Source: Burkholderiaceae bacterium
Lineage (GTDB): Bacteria > Pseudomonadota > Gammaproteobacteria > Burkholderiales > Burkholderiaceae
Reading direction: 5' to 3'
DNA length: 18,733 bases
Assembly: GCA_022701845.1 (NCBI GenBank)
Contig: JAKONS010000160.1
Location: forward strand, 1-18,733
The position numbers and the translations under genes are program-made. Positions 1 through 7,734 of the stretch are shown in pieces. Under the pieces are notes generated by a model. It ran no database searches, was not told the DNA's origin, and saw nothing but the letters and a program-made list of their open reading frames with translations. How positions within the stretch are numbered: the stretch's first letter is position 1; every line of letters starts with the position of its first letter.

Positions 1-16
1 ACGCTGCCCGGAGATG

Positions 17-92
17 TGGTGCGGCTGGCGGGGATCGAACCCACGACCCTTGGCTTCGGAGGCCAATACTCTATCCACTGAGCTACAGCCGC
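17..92 (-). tRNA. tRNA-Arg (anticodon CCG)
   Basis: Read on the minus strand the region folds as a full cloverleaf. The acceptor stem GCGGCTG pairs with CAGCCGC, the D-arm contains AGCTCAGTGGATAGAGT, and a five-pair anticodon stem (TTGGC/GCCAA) closes the seven-base loop CTCCGAA. The T-arm contains GGTTCGATCCC. The anticodon is CCG, which reads CGG arginine codons. The 3' CCA is encoded in the DNA at positions 17-19 and A is the discriminator base at 20. Total length including CCA is 76 nt. No partner tRNA is seen in the window. Confidence 0.96.
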
Positions 93-102
93 AGAGCTGC
101 GC

Positions 103-108
103 ATTCTA
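103..108 (-). promoter_or_regulatory. Candidate -10 element for tRNA-Arg
   Basis: On the minus strand TAGAAT (five of six matches to TATAAT) ends about ten bases before the tRNA 5' end at 92. It is followed by a GC-rich discriminator (GCGCAG), as is common at stable-RNA promoters. I see no good -35 hexamer at 16-18 bp, so the call rests on the -10 and its placement. Confidence 0.4.
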
Positions 109-198
109 GCTCGCCTTCGCGGCCGCGCCGGCGCGAAGCCCCGCCTTCTGCGCCGCGCAGGCACGAAAACAAGATTTCCTCCCCGCACCCGGCTTCCC

Positions 199-213
199 TA
201 GCAAGTCTTGCTA
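199..213. promoter_or_regulatory. 15-bp perfect palindrome upstream of the sulfur-transfer fusion gene
   Basis: TAGCAAG-T-CTTGCTA is a perfect inverted repeat with seven-base arms around one central base, in the 229-bp gap between the tRNA and the fusion gene. The one-base centre makes it a better protein-binding site than an RNA hairpin. No regulator gene beside it points to a ligand, and the binding factor is unknown. Confidence 0.35.
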
Positions 214-234
214 CCGATAGGCCATCTTCGCGGG

Positions 235-253
235 CGAAAGGAAATTCCTTTCG
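235..253 (+). repeat. Short inverted repeat / possible leader hairpin
   Basis: CGAAAGG and CCTTTCG form seven-base arms around the loop AAATT, ending about 70 bases before the start codon of the fusion gene. It could be a stem-loop in the 5' leader or a second protein-binding site. There is no T-tract, so it is not a standard terminator. Confidence 0.3.
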
Positions 254-292
254 GGGCACCGCGCTGAAAAATAGAGGCGTCCTCCGCTACCC

Positions 293-310
293 CGCCTCGC
301 CTCGCCTCGC
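293..310 (+). repeat. Pentanucleotide tandem repeat (CGCCT)n before the fusion gene
   Basis: Three full copies and a partial fourth of CGCCT lie 11 bases before the ATG at 322, where a Shine-Dalgarno sequence would be expected. No purine-rich ribosome-binding site is seen between the repeat and the ATG. The repeat is too short to claim phase variation. Confidence 0.45.
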
Positions 311-321
311 ACCGCCGCCCC

Positions 322-2379
322 ATGGAAATCTATCTCGACGCCAACGCCACCACCCCCGTGCTCGCCCAGGCCCGCGCCGCCGCCCTCGATGCGATGGCCG
401 ACGCCTTCGGCAACCCCAGCAGCATCCACAGCACCGGGCTGAAGGCGCGGGTGCTGATCGATGCGGCGCGTACCCATGCCCGCCGGGTGCTGGGCGCCGC
501 GTCCGGGCAGCTGCTGTTCGTCAGCGGCGCCACCGAGGGCATCCAGACCGCGGTGCTGTCGGCGCTGGCCGCGCTCAAGGAAGCGCGCGACGCCGGCCGG
601 GGCGGCGCCGCCGAACTGCTGCTCTACGGCGCCACCGAACACAAGGCGGTGCCGGAGGCGATCCGCCACTGGAACCGCCTGCTCGGGCTCGACCTGCAGG
701 TGCTGGCGATCCCGGTCGGCCACGACGGCCGCCACGACCTGGACTGGCTGCGCGCCCATGCGCCGCGCGCCGGGCTGGTGTGCACCATGGCGGCCAACAA
801 CGAGACCGGCGTGACCAGCGACCTGGACGGCATCGAGGCCGCGCTGGCCGGCAGCCCGGCGCTGTGGATGGTCGACAGCGTGCAGGCGCTCGGCAAGATG
901 GCGCTGGCGCTGGGCACCCGGCGCATCGACTACGCGCCGTTCTCCGGCCACAAGCTCTATGCGCCCAAGGGCATCGGCCTGCTGTATGTGCGCGAAGGCG
1001 CGCCGTTCACCCCGCTGATGGCCGGCGGCGGACAGGAAGGCGCGCTGCGCTCGGGCACCGAGAACATGTCGGGCATCGCCGCGCTGGGCGCGGTGCTGGC
1101 CGGGCTGGAGGACGGCCGCACCTTCCGCGACCACGCCACCCTGCACGACTTCCGCGACCGGCTGGCGGCCGCGCTGCAGGACGCCTTCGCCGGCGTGGTG
1201 TTCAACGCGCCGCCGCCGCTGTGCCTGCCGACGACGCTGAATTTCTCGGTGCCCGGCATCGCCTCGCGCCTGCTGCTGGACCTGTTCGACGCGGCGGGCG
1301 TGCGGGTCAGCGGCGGCTCGGCCTGCAGCGCGTCGAAGGCGCTGCCGAGCTATGTGCTGGAAGCCATGGGCCTGCCGGCCTGGCGCACCGCGTCGGCGGT
1401 GCGGATGTCGTTCGGCCCGGCGGTGGATGCGGCCTTCATCGACGAGGCCTGCGCCCGCATCCGCGCCTGCGGCGCCTCGCTGCGCGCCAGCTGCCTGAAC
1501 GAGGCCGAGCCCGATCAGCGCCTGCCGGCCGACGGCCTGGTGCGCTTCGTCGTCGACGGCGCCTGCTGCTACCTGCTGGCCGATGCCGCCAGCCGGCGCT
1601 GCGTGGTGATCGACCCGGTGCCGGCGCTCGCCGCCCGCATCGCCCAGTGGGTCGGCTGCCAGGGCTACACCGTGGCCGCGGTGCTGAGCACCGGTCCGGT
1701 CACCGCGGCGGCGGCGGCGCTGCGCGAGTCGATGGCGACATCGCTGGCGCGCGGTGTCGTCGATGCGCAGGGCTGGCCGCTCGGCGACGAGCGGGTGCCG
1801 TTGGGTGGCCGGCACCTGACACGGCTGGCCGCGCCGGCCGGTGCGCCGTCGGTGGCGGTGTACCTGCTGCACCAGGACGGCCGGCTGCGCTCGGCCTTCG
1901 TCGGCGACACCGGGGCGCTGGCGCTGCAGCACTGCCTGCCGGACGACGCCCTGCTGCTGCCGGCGCACGACGACGGCGAGCACCTGGCGACCACGCTGCA
2001 GGCCGAGCGGGCGGGCACGGCGGCGGCAGCGCCGTCGGCCGAGCTGGCGCCGGCCGCGGTGCTGGCGCTGGCGCGGGCGCACCCCGGCCTGCGGGTGATC
2101 GACGTGCGCGAGCCCTACGAGCAGCGCATGGGCGCGGCGCCGGCACTGGGCGGCGACGCCCGCCTGCAGGCGGTGCCGCTGTCGGGGCTGGCCGATGCGC
2201 TGCCCGACTGGCTGCAGCTGCCGCCGGGCACGCCGCTGCTGTTCTTCTGCCGCAGCGGCAACCGCAGCCACCAGGCCGCGCGCGCGCTGCGCCGGCTGGG
2301 CCATGCGCAGGCCTGGAGCCTGGCGGGCGGGCTGGCGTTATGGCCGCGCGCCGCGGCGGAGGCGGCGGTACAGGCCTGA
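322..2379 (+). CDS. Cysteine desulfurase - degenerate MBL/persulfide-dioxygenase-like - rhodanese fusion protein
   Basis: A 685-residue cytosolic protein with three modules. Residues 1-400 are a class V, PLP-dependent cysteine desulfurase like IscS/NifS: N-terminal YLDANATTP, H107 in TEHKAV, N159/N160 in AANNETG, D185 and Q188 in VDSVQALGK, the PLP lysine K211 in SGHK, and the persulfide cysteine C335 in SACSAS. Residues 405-565 resemble the metallo-beta-lactamase fold of ETHE1-type persulfide dioxygenases (YLLAD, VIDPV, GDTG at 528-531, LPDD...PAHD at 540-550), but the metal motif HxHxDH is missing: VLSTGPVTAA stands at 454-463. Residues 575-680 are a rhodanese with DVREPYE (594-600) and the active-site loop CRSGNRS starting at C643. 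Known family chemistry is removal of sulfur from cysteine onto an enzyme cysteine, then onto acceptors. An internal relay from C335 to C643 is my inference. The usual desulfurase is about 400 residues. The start is the only ATG before the conserved YLDANATT strand, with no clear ribosome-binding site. It is monocistronic and convergent with tetR. Confidence 0.92.
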   Translation: MEIYLDANATTPVLAQARAAALDAMADAFGNPSSIHSTGLKARVLIDAARTHARRVLGAASGQLLFVSGATEGIQTAVLSALAALKEARDAGRGGAAELLLYGATEHKAVPEAIRHWNRLLGLDLQVLAIPVGHDGRHDLDWLRAHAPRAGLVCTMAANNETGVTSDLDGIEAALAGSPALWMVDSVQALGKMALALGTRRIDYAPFSGHKLYAPKGIGLLYVREGAPFTPLMAGGGQEGALRSGTENMSGIAALGAVLAGLEDGRTFRDHATLHDFRDRLAAALQDAFAGVVFNAPPPLCLPTTLNFSVPGIASRLLLDLFDAAGVRVSGGSACSASKALPSYVLEAMGLPAWRTASAVRMSFGPAVDAAFIDEACARIRACGASLRASCLNEAEPDQRLPADGLVRFVVDGACCYLLADAASRRCVVIDPVPALAARIAQWVGCQGYTVAAVLSTGPVTAAAAALRESMATSLARGVVDAQGWPLGDERVPLGGRHLTRLAAPAGAPSVAVYLLHQDGRLRSAFVGDTGALALQHCLPDDALLLPAHDDGEHLATTLQAERAGTAAAAPSAELAPAAVLALARAHPGLRVIDVREPYEQRMGAAPALGGDARLQAVPLSGLADALPDWLQLPPGTPLLFFCRSGNRSHQAARALRRLGHAQAWSLAGGLALWPRAAAEAAVQA

Positions 2380-2393
2380 GGGCGGGCTCAGGC
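2374..2393. terminator. Hairpin between convergent genes containing both stop codons
   Basis: GCCTGAG and CTCAGGC are perfect seven-base arms around a six-base loop. The left arm contains the TGA of the fusion gene (2377-2379) and the right arm contains the TGA of tetR read on the other strand (2388-2390). It would form the same stem in both transcripts. No T-tract follows on either strand, so its role as a bidirectional terminator or mRNA 3'-end stabiliser is an inference. Confidence 0.5.
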
Positions 2394-3050
2394 GTGGACG
2401 GGCGCCCGAGCCGGTACCGGCACCGGCTCGTGCTGCAGCAGGCCGAGCCCGCGCAGGTAGATGTCCACCGCATGGCAGCCGCACGCCACCAGGTCGAAGG
2501 CGGCGACGTCGAGCAGCCAGTTCTGGATCAGCCCGTCGACCAGCGCATGCAGGCCGTGCACCGCCAGCCCGGCGGGTGGCGCCAGGGTGACACCGCGGCG
2601 GACGGCCGCGTGCACGATGCCTTTCTCGATCTTCGCCAGGCAGTCGTTGCGCACGCTGAGGTGGCGCAGCTTGACCGCCTGCAGTTCCTCCACGTATTCG
2701 ACCTGGTGGGTGGCGATCTCGAACACCCGGCGCACCTGCAGGTCGTCGGTGACCATGCGCAACGCGGCATGCACCGCAGCGCGGATGTCCTGCACCGGGT
2801 CGGCGGCCGGGTCGTCGCCGAGGTGCTGGATGGTTTCCTCCATCGGCAGCGAGACCCGTTCCATCATCGCGTTGAACAGGTCGGCCTTGTCCTTGAAATG
2901 CCAGTAGATCGCGCCGCGGGTGGTGCCGGCGGCGGCGGCGATCTCCTGCAGCGAGGTGCGCGAGACTCCCTGGGCCTGGAACAGTTGTTCGGCCGCGTCC
3001 AGCAGCTGGCTGCGGGTGGCCTGGGCTTCTTCTTTTGTGCGGCGCACCAT
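2388..3050 (-). CDS. TetR/AcrR-family transcriptional repressor of the efflux operon
   Basis: A 220-residue DNA-binding repressor. The N-terminal helix-turn-helix lies at about residues 32-52 (TSLQEIAAAAGTTRGAIYWHF, split by the turn at AGTTRG), followed by the typical KDKADLFNAM. The rest is an all-helical ligand-binding and dimerisation domain of the AcrR/TtgR/MexR-neighbour type, with no conserved catalytic residues expected. I chose the start at 3050 because AAAGG lies seven bases upstream; an ATG 14 codons earlier is in frame but lacks this signal. It is divergent from the adaptor gene at 3268, and the shared intergenic region contains an AcrR/TtgR-like operator. That suggests it represses both itself and the pump and is released by pump substrates. 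Efflux control is inferred from family and position. Confidence 0.93.
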   Translation of the reverse strand: MVRRTKEEAQATRSQLLDAAEQLFQAQGVSRTSLQEIAAAAGTTRGAIYWHFKDKADLFNAMMERVSLPMEETIQHLGDDPAADPVQDIRAAVHAALRMVTDDLQVRRVFEIATHQVEYVEELQAVKLRHLSVRNDCLAKIEKGIVHAAVRRGVTLAPPAGLAVHGLHALVDGLIQNWLLDVAAFDLVACGCHAVDIYLRGLGLLQHEPVPVPARAPVHA

Positions 3051-3112
3051 ATGTCTGCCTTTGTCGTGCGGTAGGTGCTGGGCCGCGAACACCCGGGCGG
3101 CGGTCGACGGTC

Positions 3113-3141
3113 GTATTTACATTCATCATTGTATGTATACT
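3113..3141. promoter_or_regulatory. AcrR/TtgR-like operator in the divergent promoter region
   Basis: An AT-rich island in GC-rich DNA. TACATTCA (3118-3125) and TGTATGTA (3130-3137) are inverted arms matching at seven of eight positions around TCAT. The flanks GTAT and ATAC extend the pattern to 3113-3140. From memory it resembles the E. coli AcrR and P. putida TtgR operators, which carry TTTACA/TGTATGTA-type arms. Plus-strand promoter hexamers TTTACA (3116-3121) and TATACT (3136-3141) overlap it, although their 14-bp spacing is short. Binding here would block RNA polymerase. Confidence 0.65.
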
Positions 3142-3267
3142 CCGGTCACGCGCGGCTGTAACCATGCGCTACGGTGCGGAATGTGCTTGCGCCCCACCGC
3201 CGGCCATTTGCCGATGCCCGCTCCTCTTCTTCGCCTCTCCCTGTCTCCGTCTCTGGAAGGACCCTCC

Positions 3268-4524
3268 ATGTCTGCTTCGTGGAATTCCCCGTTCCCGGCG
3301 CGCTCGCCTGCGCTCGCGTCTTCGATCGCCCTGCTGTTCGCCGCCACCCTCGCCCTGTCGGCCTGCGGCAAGAAGGACGCCGCGCCCGCTGCCGCCGGCG
3401 GCCCGCCGGGCGGTGGCATGCCGCCGCCCCAGGTGGGCGTGGTGACGGTGCAGCCCGGCAACGTCGGCATCGAGACCGAGCTGCCCGGCCGCATCGAGGC
3501 CTCGCGCATCGCCCAGGTGCGGGCGCGCGCCGCCGGCATCCTGCAGAAGCGCCTGTTCGCCGAAGGCAGCGACGTGAAGGCCGGCCAGGTGCTCTACCAG
3601 ATCGATCCGGGTCCGTACGCCGCCAGCGCCCAGAGCGCCGCCGCCTCGCTGCAGCGCGCCGAAGCCAACCTGGCCCAGGCCAGCGCCACGGTGCAGCGCT
3701 ACAAGCCGCTGGTCGAGGTGAACGCCATCAGCCGGCAGGACTATGTCAACGCCCAGGCCAGCGAGAAGCAGGCCCAGGCCGATGTGGCGGTCAGCAAGGC
3801 CACCGTGGCCAATGCGCAGATCACCCTCGGCTATGCGCAGGTAACCGCGCCCATCTCCGGGCGCATCGGCCGCTCGCTGGTCACCGAAGGCGCGCTGGTC
3901 GGCCAGGGTGAGGCCACCCAGCTGGCCGTCATCCAGCAGATCAACCCGGTGTATGTGAACTTCACCCAGTCGGTGGCCGAGGTGTCGCGCCTGCGCGCCG
4001 CCATGCAGAAGGGCCAGCTGCAGCGCGCCGCCGGCGCCGAGGCGGCGGTGGTGCATATCGTCCAGGAAGACGGCACCGTGCTGCCGCAGACCGGCAAGCT
4101 GCTGTTCGCCGACCTGTCGGTGGACGCCACCACCGGCCAGATCACCCTGCGCGCCGAGGTGCCGAACCCCGGCGGCGTGCTGCTGCCGGGCCTGTACGTG
4201 CGGGTGCGCATCGAGCAGGCGCAGGTGCAGAACGCGATGCTGGTGCCGCAGCAGGCCGTCACCCGCACCCAGCAGGGCGACTCGGTGTCGGTGGTGGGTG
4301 CCGACGGCAAGATCACGCCGCGCCAGATCAAGGTCAACGGTTCCAAGGACAACCAGTGGGTGGTCACCGAAGGCCTGAAGGCCGGCGACCAGGTGATGGT
4401 CGACGGCTTCCAGAAGCTGCAGATGGCCCCGCCCGGCACGCCGGTCAAGGCCGTCCCGTGGCAGGCCCCCGGCTCGGCACCCGCCGCAGCCCCCGCCGCG
4501 GCTCCGGCCCCGGCGGCCAAGTAA
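3268..4524 (+). CDS. RND efflux periplasmic adaptor (membrane fusion protein), lipoprotein
   Basis: A 418-residue AcrA/MexA-type adaptor joining the inner-membrane pump to the outer-membrane channel. A lipoprotein signal ends in LSAC, giving the lipidated cysteine C33, then a Pro/Gly-rich spacer. The beta-barrel/lipoyl half follows (PGRIEASRIAQVRARAAG, EGSDVKAGQVLYQIDPGPY at about 99-117), then an alpha-helical hairpin (about 118-185, with RYKPLVEVNAISRQDYVNA) and the second lipoyl half (QVTAPISGRIG, 191-201). The membrane-proximal domain ends the fold and is followed by an Ala/Pro-rich tail. The start at 3268 is set by GGAAGGA six bases upstream; a longer upstream reading frame lacks any signal sequence logic. 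It is the first gene of the efflux operon, with the pump gene 15 bp downstream. Confidence 0.96.
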   Translation: MSASWNSPFPARSPALASSIALLFAATLALSACGKKDAAPAAAGGPPGGGMPPPQVGVVTVQPGNVGIETELPGRIEASRIAQVRARAAGILQKRLFAEGSDVKAGQVLYQIDPGPYAASAQSAAASLQRAEANLAQASATVQRYKPLVEVNAISRQDYVNAQASEKQAQADVAVSKATVANAQITLGYAQVTAPISGRIGRSLVTEGALVGQGEATQLAVIQQINPVYVNFTQSVAEVSRLRAAMQKGQLQRAAGAEAAVVHIVQEDGTVLPQTGKLLFADLSVDATTGQITLRAEVPNPGGVLLPGLYVRVRIEQAQVQNAMLVPQQAVTRTQQGDSVSVVGADGKITPRQIKVNGSKDNQWVVTEGLKAGDQVMVDGFQKLQMAPPGTPVKAVPWQAPGSAPAAAPAAAPAPAAK

Positions 4525-4539
4525 TCAGGGAGCGCCTGC

Positions 4540-7500
4540 ATGGCCAAGTTCTTTATCGACAGACCGATTTTCGCGTGGGTGATCGCGCTGTTCATGATCG
4601 TGATCGGCGCGGTCTCGATCACCCAGCTGCCGGTCTCGCAGTACCCGACGGTGGCGCCGCCCGCCATCGTGGTCACCGTCGCCTATCCCGGCGCCTCGGC
4701 CCAGACGCTGGAAGACAGCGTGATCAGCGTGATCGAGCGCGAGCTCAACGGCTCGCCCGGCATGATCTACATGGAGTCGGTCAGCCAGGCCGACGGCACC
4801 GGCACCATCACCGCCACCTTCCAGAACGGCACCAACCCCGATCTGGCCCAGGTGGACGTGCAGAACCGGCTGTCGCGCGCCACGCCGCGCCTGCCGGCGG
4901 CCGTCACCCAGCAGGGTGTGCGTGTCGACAAGTCGCGCGCCAACTTCCTGCTGTTCACCATCCTGTCGTCCGACGATCCCAAGTACGACGTGTTCGCGGT
5001 GGGCGACTACGCCTCGCGCAACGTGCTGCCTGAAATCCAGCGGATCAACGGCGTGGGCCAGGCCCAGCTGTTCGGCACCGAGCGTTCGATGCGCATCTGG
5101 ATCGATCCGGCCAAGCTGACCGGCTTCAACCTGTCCTCGGGCGACGTCGTCACCGCCATCCGCAACCAGAACGCCCAGGTGGCCTCGGGCAGCATCGGCG
5201 ACCTGCCCAACATCACCGGCCAGTCGATCTCGGCGACGGTGGTGGTGACCGGCCAGCTCTCCAACGTGGAGGCCTTCGGCAACATCGTGCTGCGCGCCAA
5301 CACCGACGGCTCCACCGTCAAGCTGAAGGACGTGGCCCGCATCGAACTCGGCGCGCAGGCGTATTCCACCTCGGCGCGCCTGAACGGCAAGCCGGCCATC
5401 GGCATCGGCGTCCAGCTGGCGCCGAGCGGCAACGCGCTGGCCACCGCCACCGCGGTGCGCGAGCGGATGAAGGCGCTGCAGCAGTACTTCCCGCCGGGCA
5501 TCAAGTGGGACATTCCGTACGACAGCTCCGACTTCGTGACCATCTCGATCAAGCAGGTCGCCGAGACCCTGGTCGAGGCGGTGGTGCTGGTGTTCCTGGT
5601 GATGTTCCTGTTCCTGCAGAACATCCGCTACACCATCATCCCGACGGTGGTGGTGCCGGTGGCCCTGCTGGGCACCATGGGCGCGCTGCTGGCGCTGGGC
5701 TTCTCGATCAACGTGCTGACCATGTTCGGCATGGTGCTGGTGATCGGCATCGTGGTCGACGACGCCATCGTGGTGGTGGAGAACGTCGAGCGGATCATGT
5801 CCGAGGAGGGGCTGCCGCCGCTCGAGGCCACCCGCAAGGCGATGGGCCAGATCTCCGGCGCCATCATCGGCGTGACGGTGGTGCTGATCTCGGTGTTCGT
5901 GCCGCTGGCCTTCTTCTCGGGCTCCACCGGCAACATCTACCGCCAGTTCTCGGCGGTGATGGTGACCTCGATCGCCTTCTCTGCCTTCCTGGCGCTGTCG
6001 CTCACGCCGGCGCTGTGCGCCACCCTGCTCAAGCCGATCGAAAAGGGCGGCCACCACGAGAAGAAGGGCTTCTTCGGCTACTTCAACCGCGGCTTCACCC
6101 GCACCGCCAAGGGCTACGAGGGCCTGGTGGCGCGCATGCTCAAGCGCGCCGGCCGCTACATGATCATCTACGCCGTCATCATCGGCGTGGTGGCCTTCGT
6201 GTTCATCCGGCTGCCGTCCTCCTTCCTGCCGGACGAGGACCAGGGCAACATCATCGTCAACGTGCAGCTGCCCCCGGGCGCCACCCAGGAGCGCACCCGC
6301 GCGGTGATCGAGCAGGTCGAGGCCTTCATCCTGAAGCAGCCGGAAGTGCGCAGCATGGTCGGCGTGCTGGGCTTCAGCTTCTCGGGCCAGGGCCAGAACG
6401 CGGCACTCGCCTTCGTGACGCTCAAGCCCTGGGACGAACGCGACGGCGAGGCCCACAGCGCCAAGGCGCTGGCCGGGCGCGCCTTCGGTGCGCTGTCGGG
6501 TGTGCGCGATGCGTTCATCTACCCGCTGTCGCCGCCGGCGATTCCGGAACTGGGCACCGCCTCGGGCTTCACCTTCCGCCTGCAGGACCGCTCCGGGAAG
6601 GGCCACGACGCCCTGGTCGCCGCGCGCAACCAGATGCTGGGCATGGCGGGCAAGTCGAAGATCCTGGCGCAGGTGCGGCCGAACGGCCTGGAAGACGCGC
6701 CGCAGCTGCGCATCGACATCGACCGCGAACGCGCGCAGGCGCTGGGCGTCGATTTCAGCGCCATCAACACCGCGCTGTCGACCGCGCTCGGCTCCTCCTA
6801 CGTGAACGACTTCCCCAACCAGGGTCGTCTGCAGCGGGTGGTGGTGCAGGCCGATGCGCCCTCGCGCATGCAGCCCGACGACCTGCTCAAGCTCAACGCG
6901 CTGAACACCCGCGGCGCGCCGGTGCCGCTGTCGGCCTTCGCCACCACCCGCTGGGTCACCGGCCCGACGCAGACGGTGCGCTACAACGGCTATCCGTCGA
7001 TGCGCATCGACGGCGCCGCGGCCGCCGGCTACAGCTCGGGCGACGCGATCCGCGAGATGGAAACCCTCGCCAAGCAGCTGCCCGAAGGCTTCGGCTACGA
7101 GTGGACCGGCCTGACCCGCGAGGAGAAGATCGCCGGCTCCCAGTCGACCATCCTCTACGGCTTCGCGATCCTGGCGGTGTTCCTGTGCCTGGCCGCGCTC
7201 TACGAGAGCTGGTCGATCCCGCTGGCGGTGATCCTGGTGGTGCCGCTGGGCGTGATCGGCGTGCTGCTGGCCACCCTGCTGCGCAACTACAGCAACGACG
7301 TGTACTTCCAGGTGGGCCTGATCACCATCATCGGCCTGTCGGCGAAGAACGCGATCCTGATCATCGAGTTCGCCAAGGACCTGCAGGCCACCGGCAAGGG
7401 CGTCATCGAATCGGCGCTGGCCGCCGCCCACCTGCGGTTCCGGCCGATCGTGATGACCTCGCTGGCGTTCATGCTGGGCGTGCTGCCGCTGGCCCTGGCC

Positions 7501-7734
7501 TCCGGCGCGGGCTCGGCCAGCCAGCGCGCCATCGGCACCGGCGTGATCGGCGGGATGATCACCGGCACCGTGCTGGCGGTATTTTTTGTGCCGGTGTTCT
7601 TCGTGCTGGTGCGCGGCTTCTTCAAGGGCAGCAAGCGCCAGCAGCAGATGTACGAGCAACATGCCCACGCGGCCGGCGTCGGCGAAGAAGCCCCCGCCGC
7701 GGGCACTCCCAAGGATGCACATGACCATGCGTAA
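4540..7734 (+). CDS. RND multidrug efflux pump, HAE1 family inner-membrane permease
   Basis: A 1064-residue AcrB/MexB-type proton-driven drug exporter, close to the usual length of about 1045. It begins with the characteristic MAKFFIDRPIFAWVIALF first membrane helix and has two repeats, each a periplasmic loop plus six membrane segments. The proton relay is intact: D407 and D408 in IGIVVDDAIVVVENVER, at the same numbers as in AcrB, and K936 in GLSAKNAILIIEFAKD. AGGGAG seven bases before the ATG is a good ribosome-binding site. Substrates cannot be read from sequence; the HAE1 family exports amphiphilic drugs, dyes and solvents. It lies between adaptor and channel genes in one operon, and the channel gene overlaps its 3' end. 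Confidence 0.97.
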   Translation: MAKFFIDRPIFAWVIALFMIVIGAVSITQLPVSQYPTVAPPAIVVTVAYPGASAQTLEDSVISVIERELNGSPGMIYMESVSQADGTGTITATFQNGTNPDLAQVDVQNRLSRATPRLPAAVTQQGVRVDKSRANFLLFTILSSDDPKYDVFAVGDYASRNVLPEIQRINGVGQAQLFGTERSMRIWIDPAKLTGFNLSSGDVVTAIRNQNAQVASGSIGDLPNITGQSISATVVVTGQLSNVEAFGNIVLRANTDGSTVKLKDVARIELGAQAYSTSARLNGKPAIGIGVQLAPSGNALATATAVRERMKALQQYFPPGIKWDIPYDSSDFVTISIKQVAETLVEAVVLVFLVMFLFLQNIRYTIIPTVVVPVALLGTMGALLALGFSINVLTMFGMVLVIGIVVDDAIVVVENVERIMSEEGLPPLEATRKAMGQISGAIIGVTVVLISVFVPLAFFSGSTGNIYRQFSAVMVTSIAFSAFLALSLTPALCATLLKPIEKGGHHEKKGFFGYFNRGFTRTAKGYEGLVARMLKRAGRYMIIYAVIIGVVAFVFIRLPSSFLPDEDQGNIIVNVQLPPGATQERTRAVIEQVEAFILKQPEVRSMVGVLGFSFSGQGQNAALAFVTLKPWDERDGEAHSAKALAGRAFGALSGVRDAFIYPLSPPAIPELGTASGFTFRLQDRSGKGHDALVAARNQMLGMAGKSKILAQVRPNGLEDAPQLRIDIDRERAQALGVDFSAINTALSTALGSSYVNDFPNQGRLQRVVVQADAPSRMQPDDLLKLNALNTRGAPVPLSAFATTRWVTGPTQTVRYNGYPSMRIDGAAAAGYSSGDAIREMETLAKQLPEGFGYEWTGLTREEKIAGSQSTILYGFAILAVFLCLAALYESWSIPLAVILVVPLGVIGVLLATLLRNYSNDVYFQVGLITIIGLSAKNAILIIEFAKDLQATGKGVIESALAAAHLRFRPIVMTSLAFMLGVLPLALASGAGSASQRAIGTGVIGGMITGTVLAVFFVPVFFVLVRGFFKGSKRQQQMYEQHAHAAGVGEEAPAAGTPKDAHDHA

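Noticed and set aside
17..92. tRNA-Arg as an integration site for a mobile element
   Set aside because: tRNA 3' ends are common attachment sites, but no integrase, direct repeat of the tRNA end or compositional change is seen in the window.
211..2304. A 697-codon minus-strand open frame opposite the desulfurase-rhodanese fusion
   Set aside because: Low-complexity Arg/Gln/Ala-rich product without motifs; a shadow of the real gene.
780..3074. A 764-codon plus-strand frame overlapping both the fusion gene and tetR
   Set aside because: It is out of frame with both recognised genes, crosses their convergent ends, and encodes Arg/Gly/Ala-rich sequence with no fold.
2920..3267. Upstream in-frame extension of the adaptor gene
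   Set aside because: It would run through tetR and the operator region. The ATG at 3268 has a good ribosome-binding site and gives a proper lipoprotein signal.
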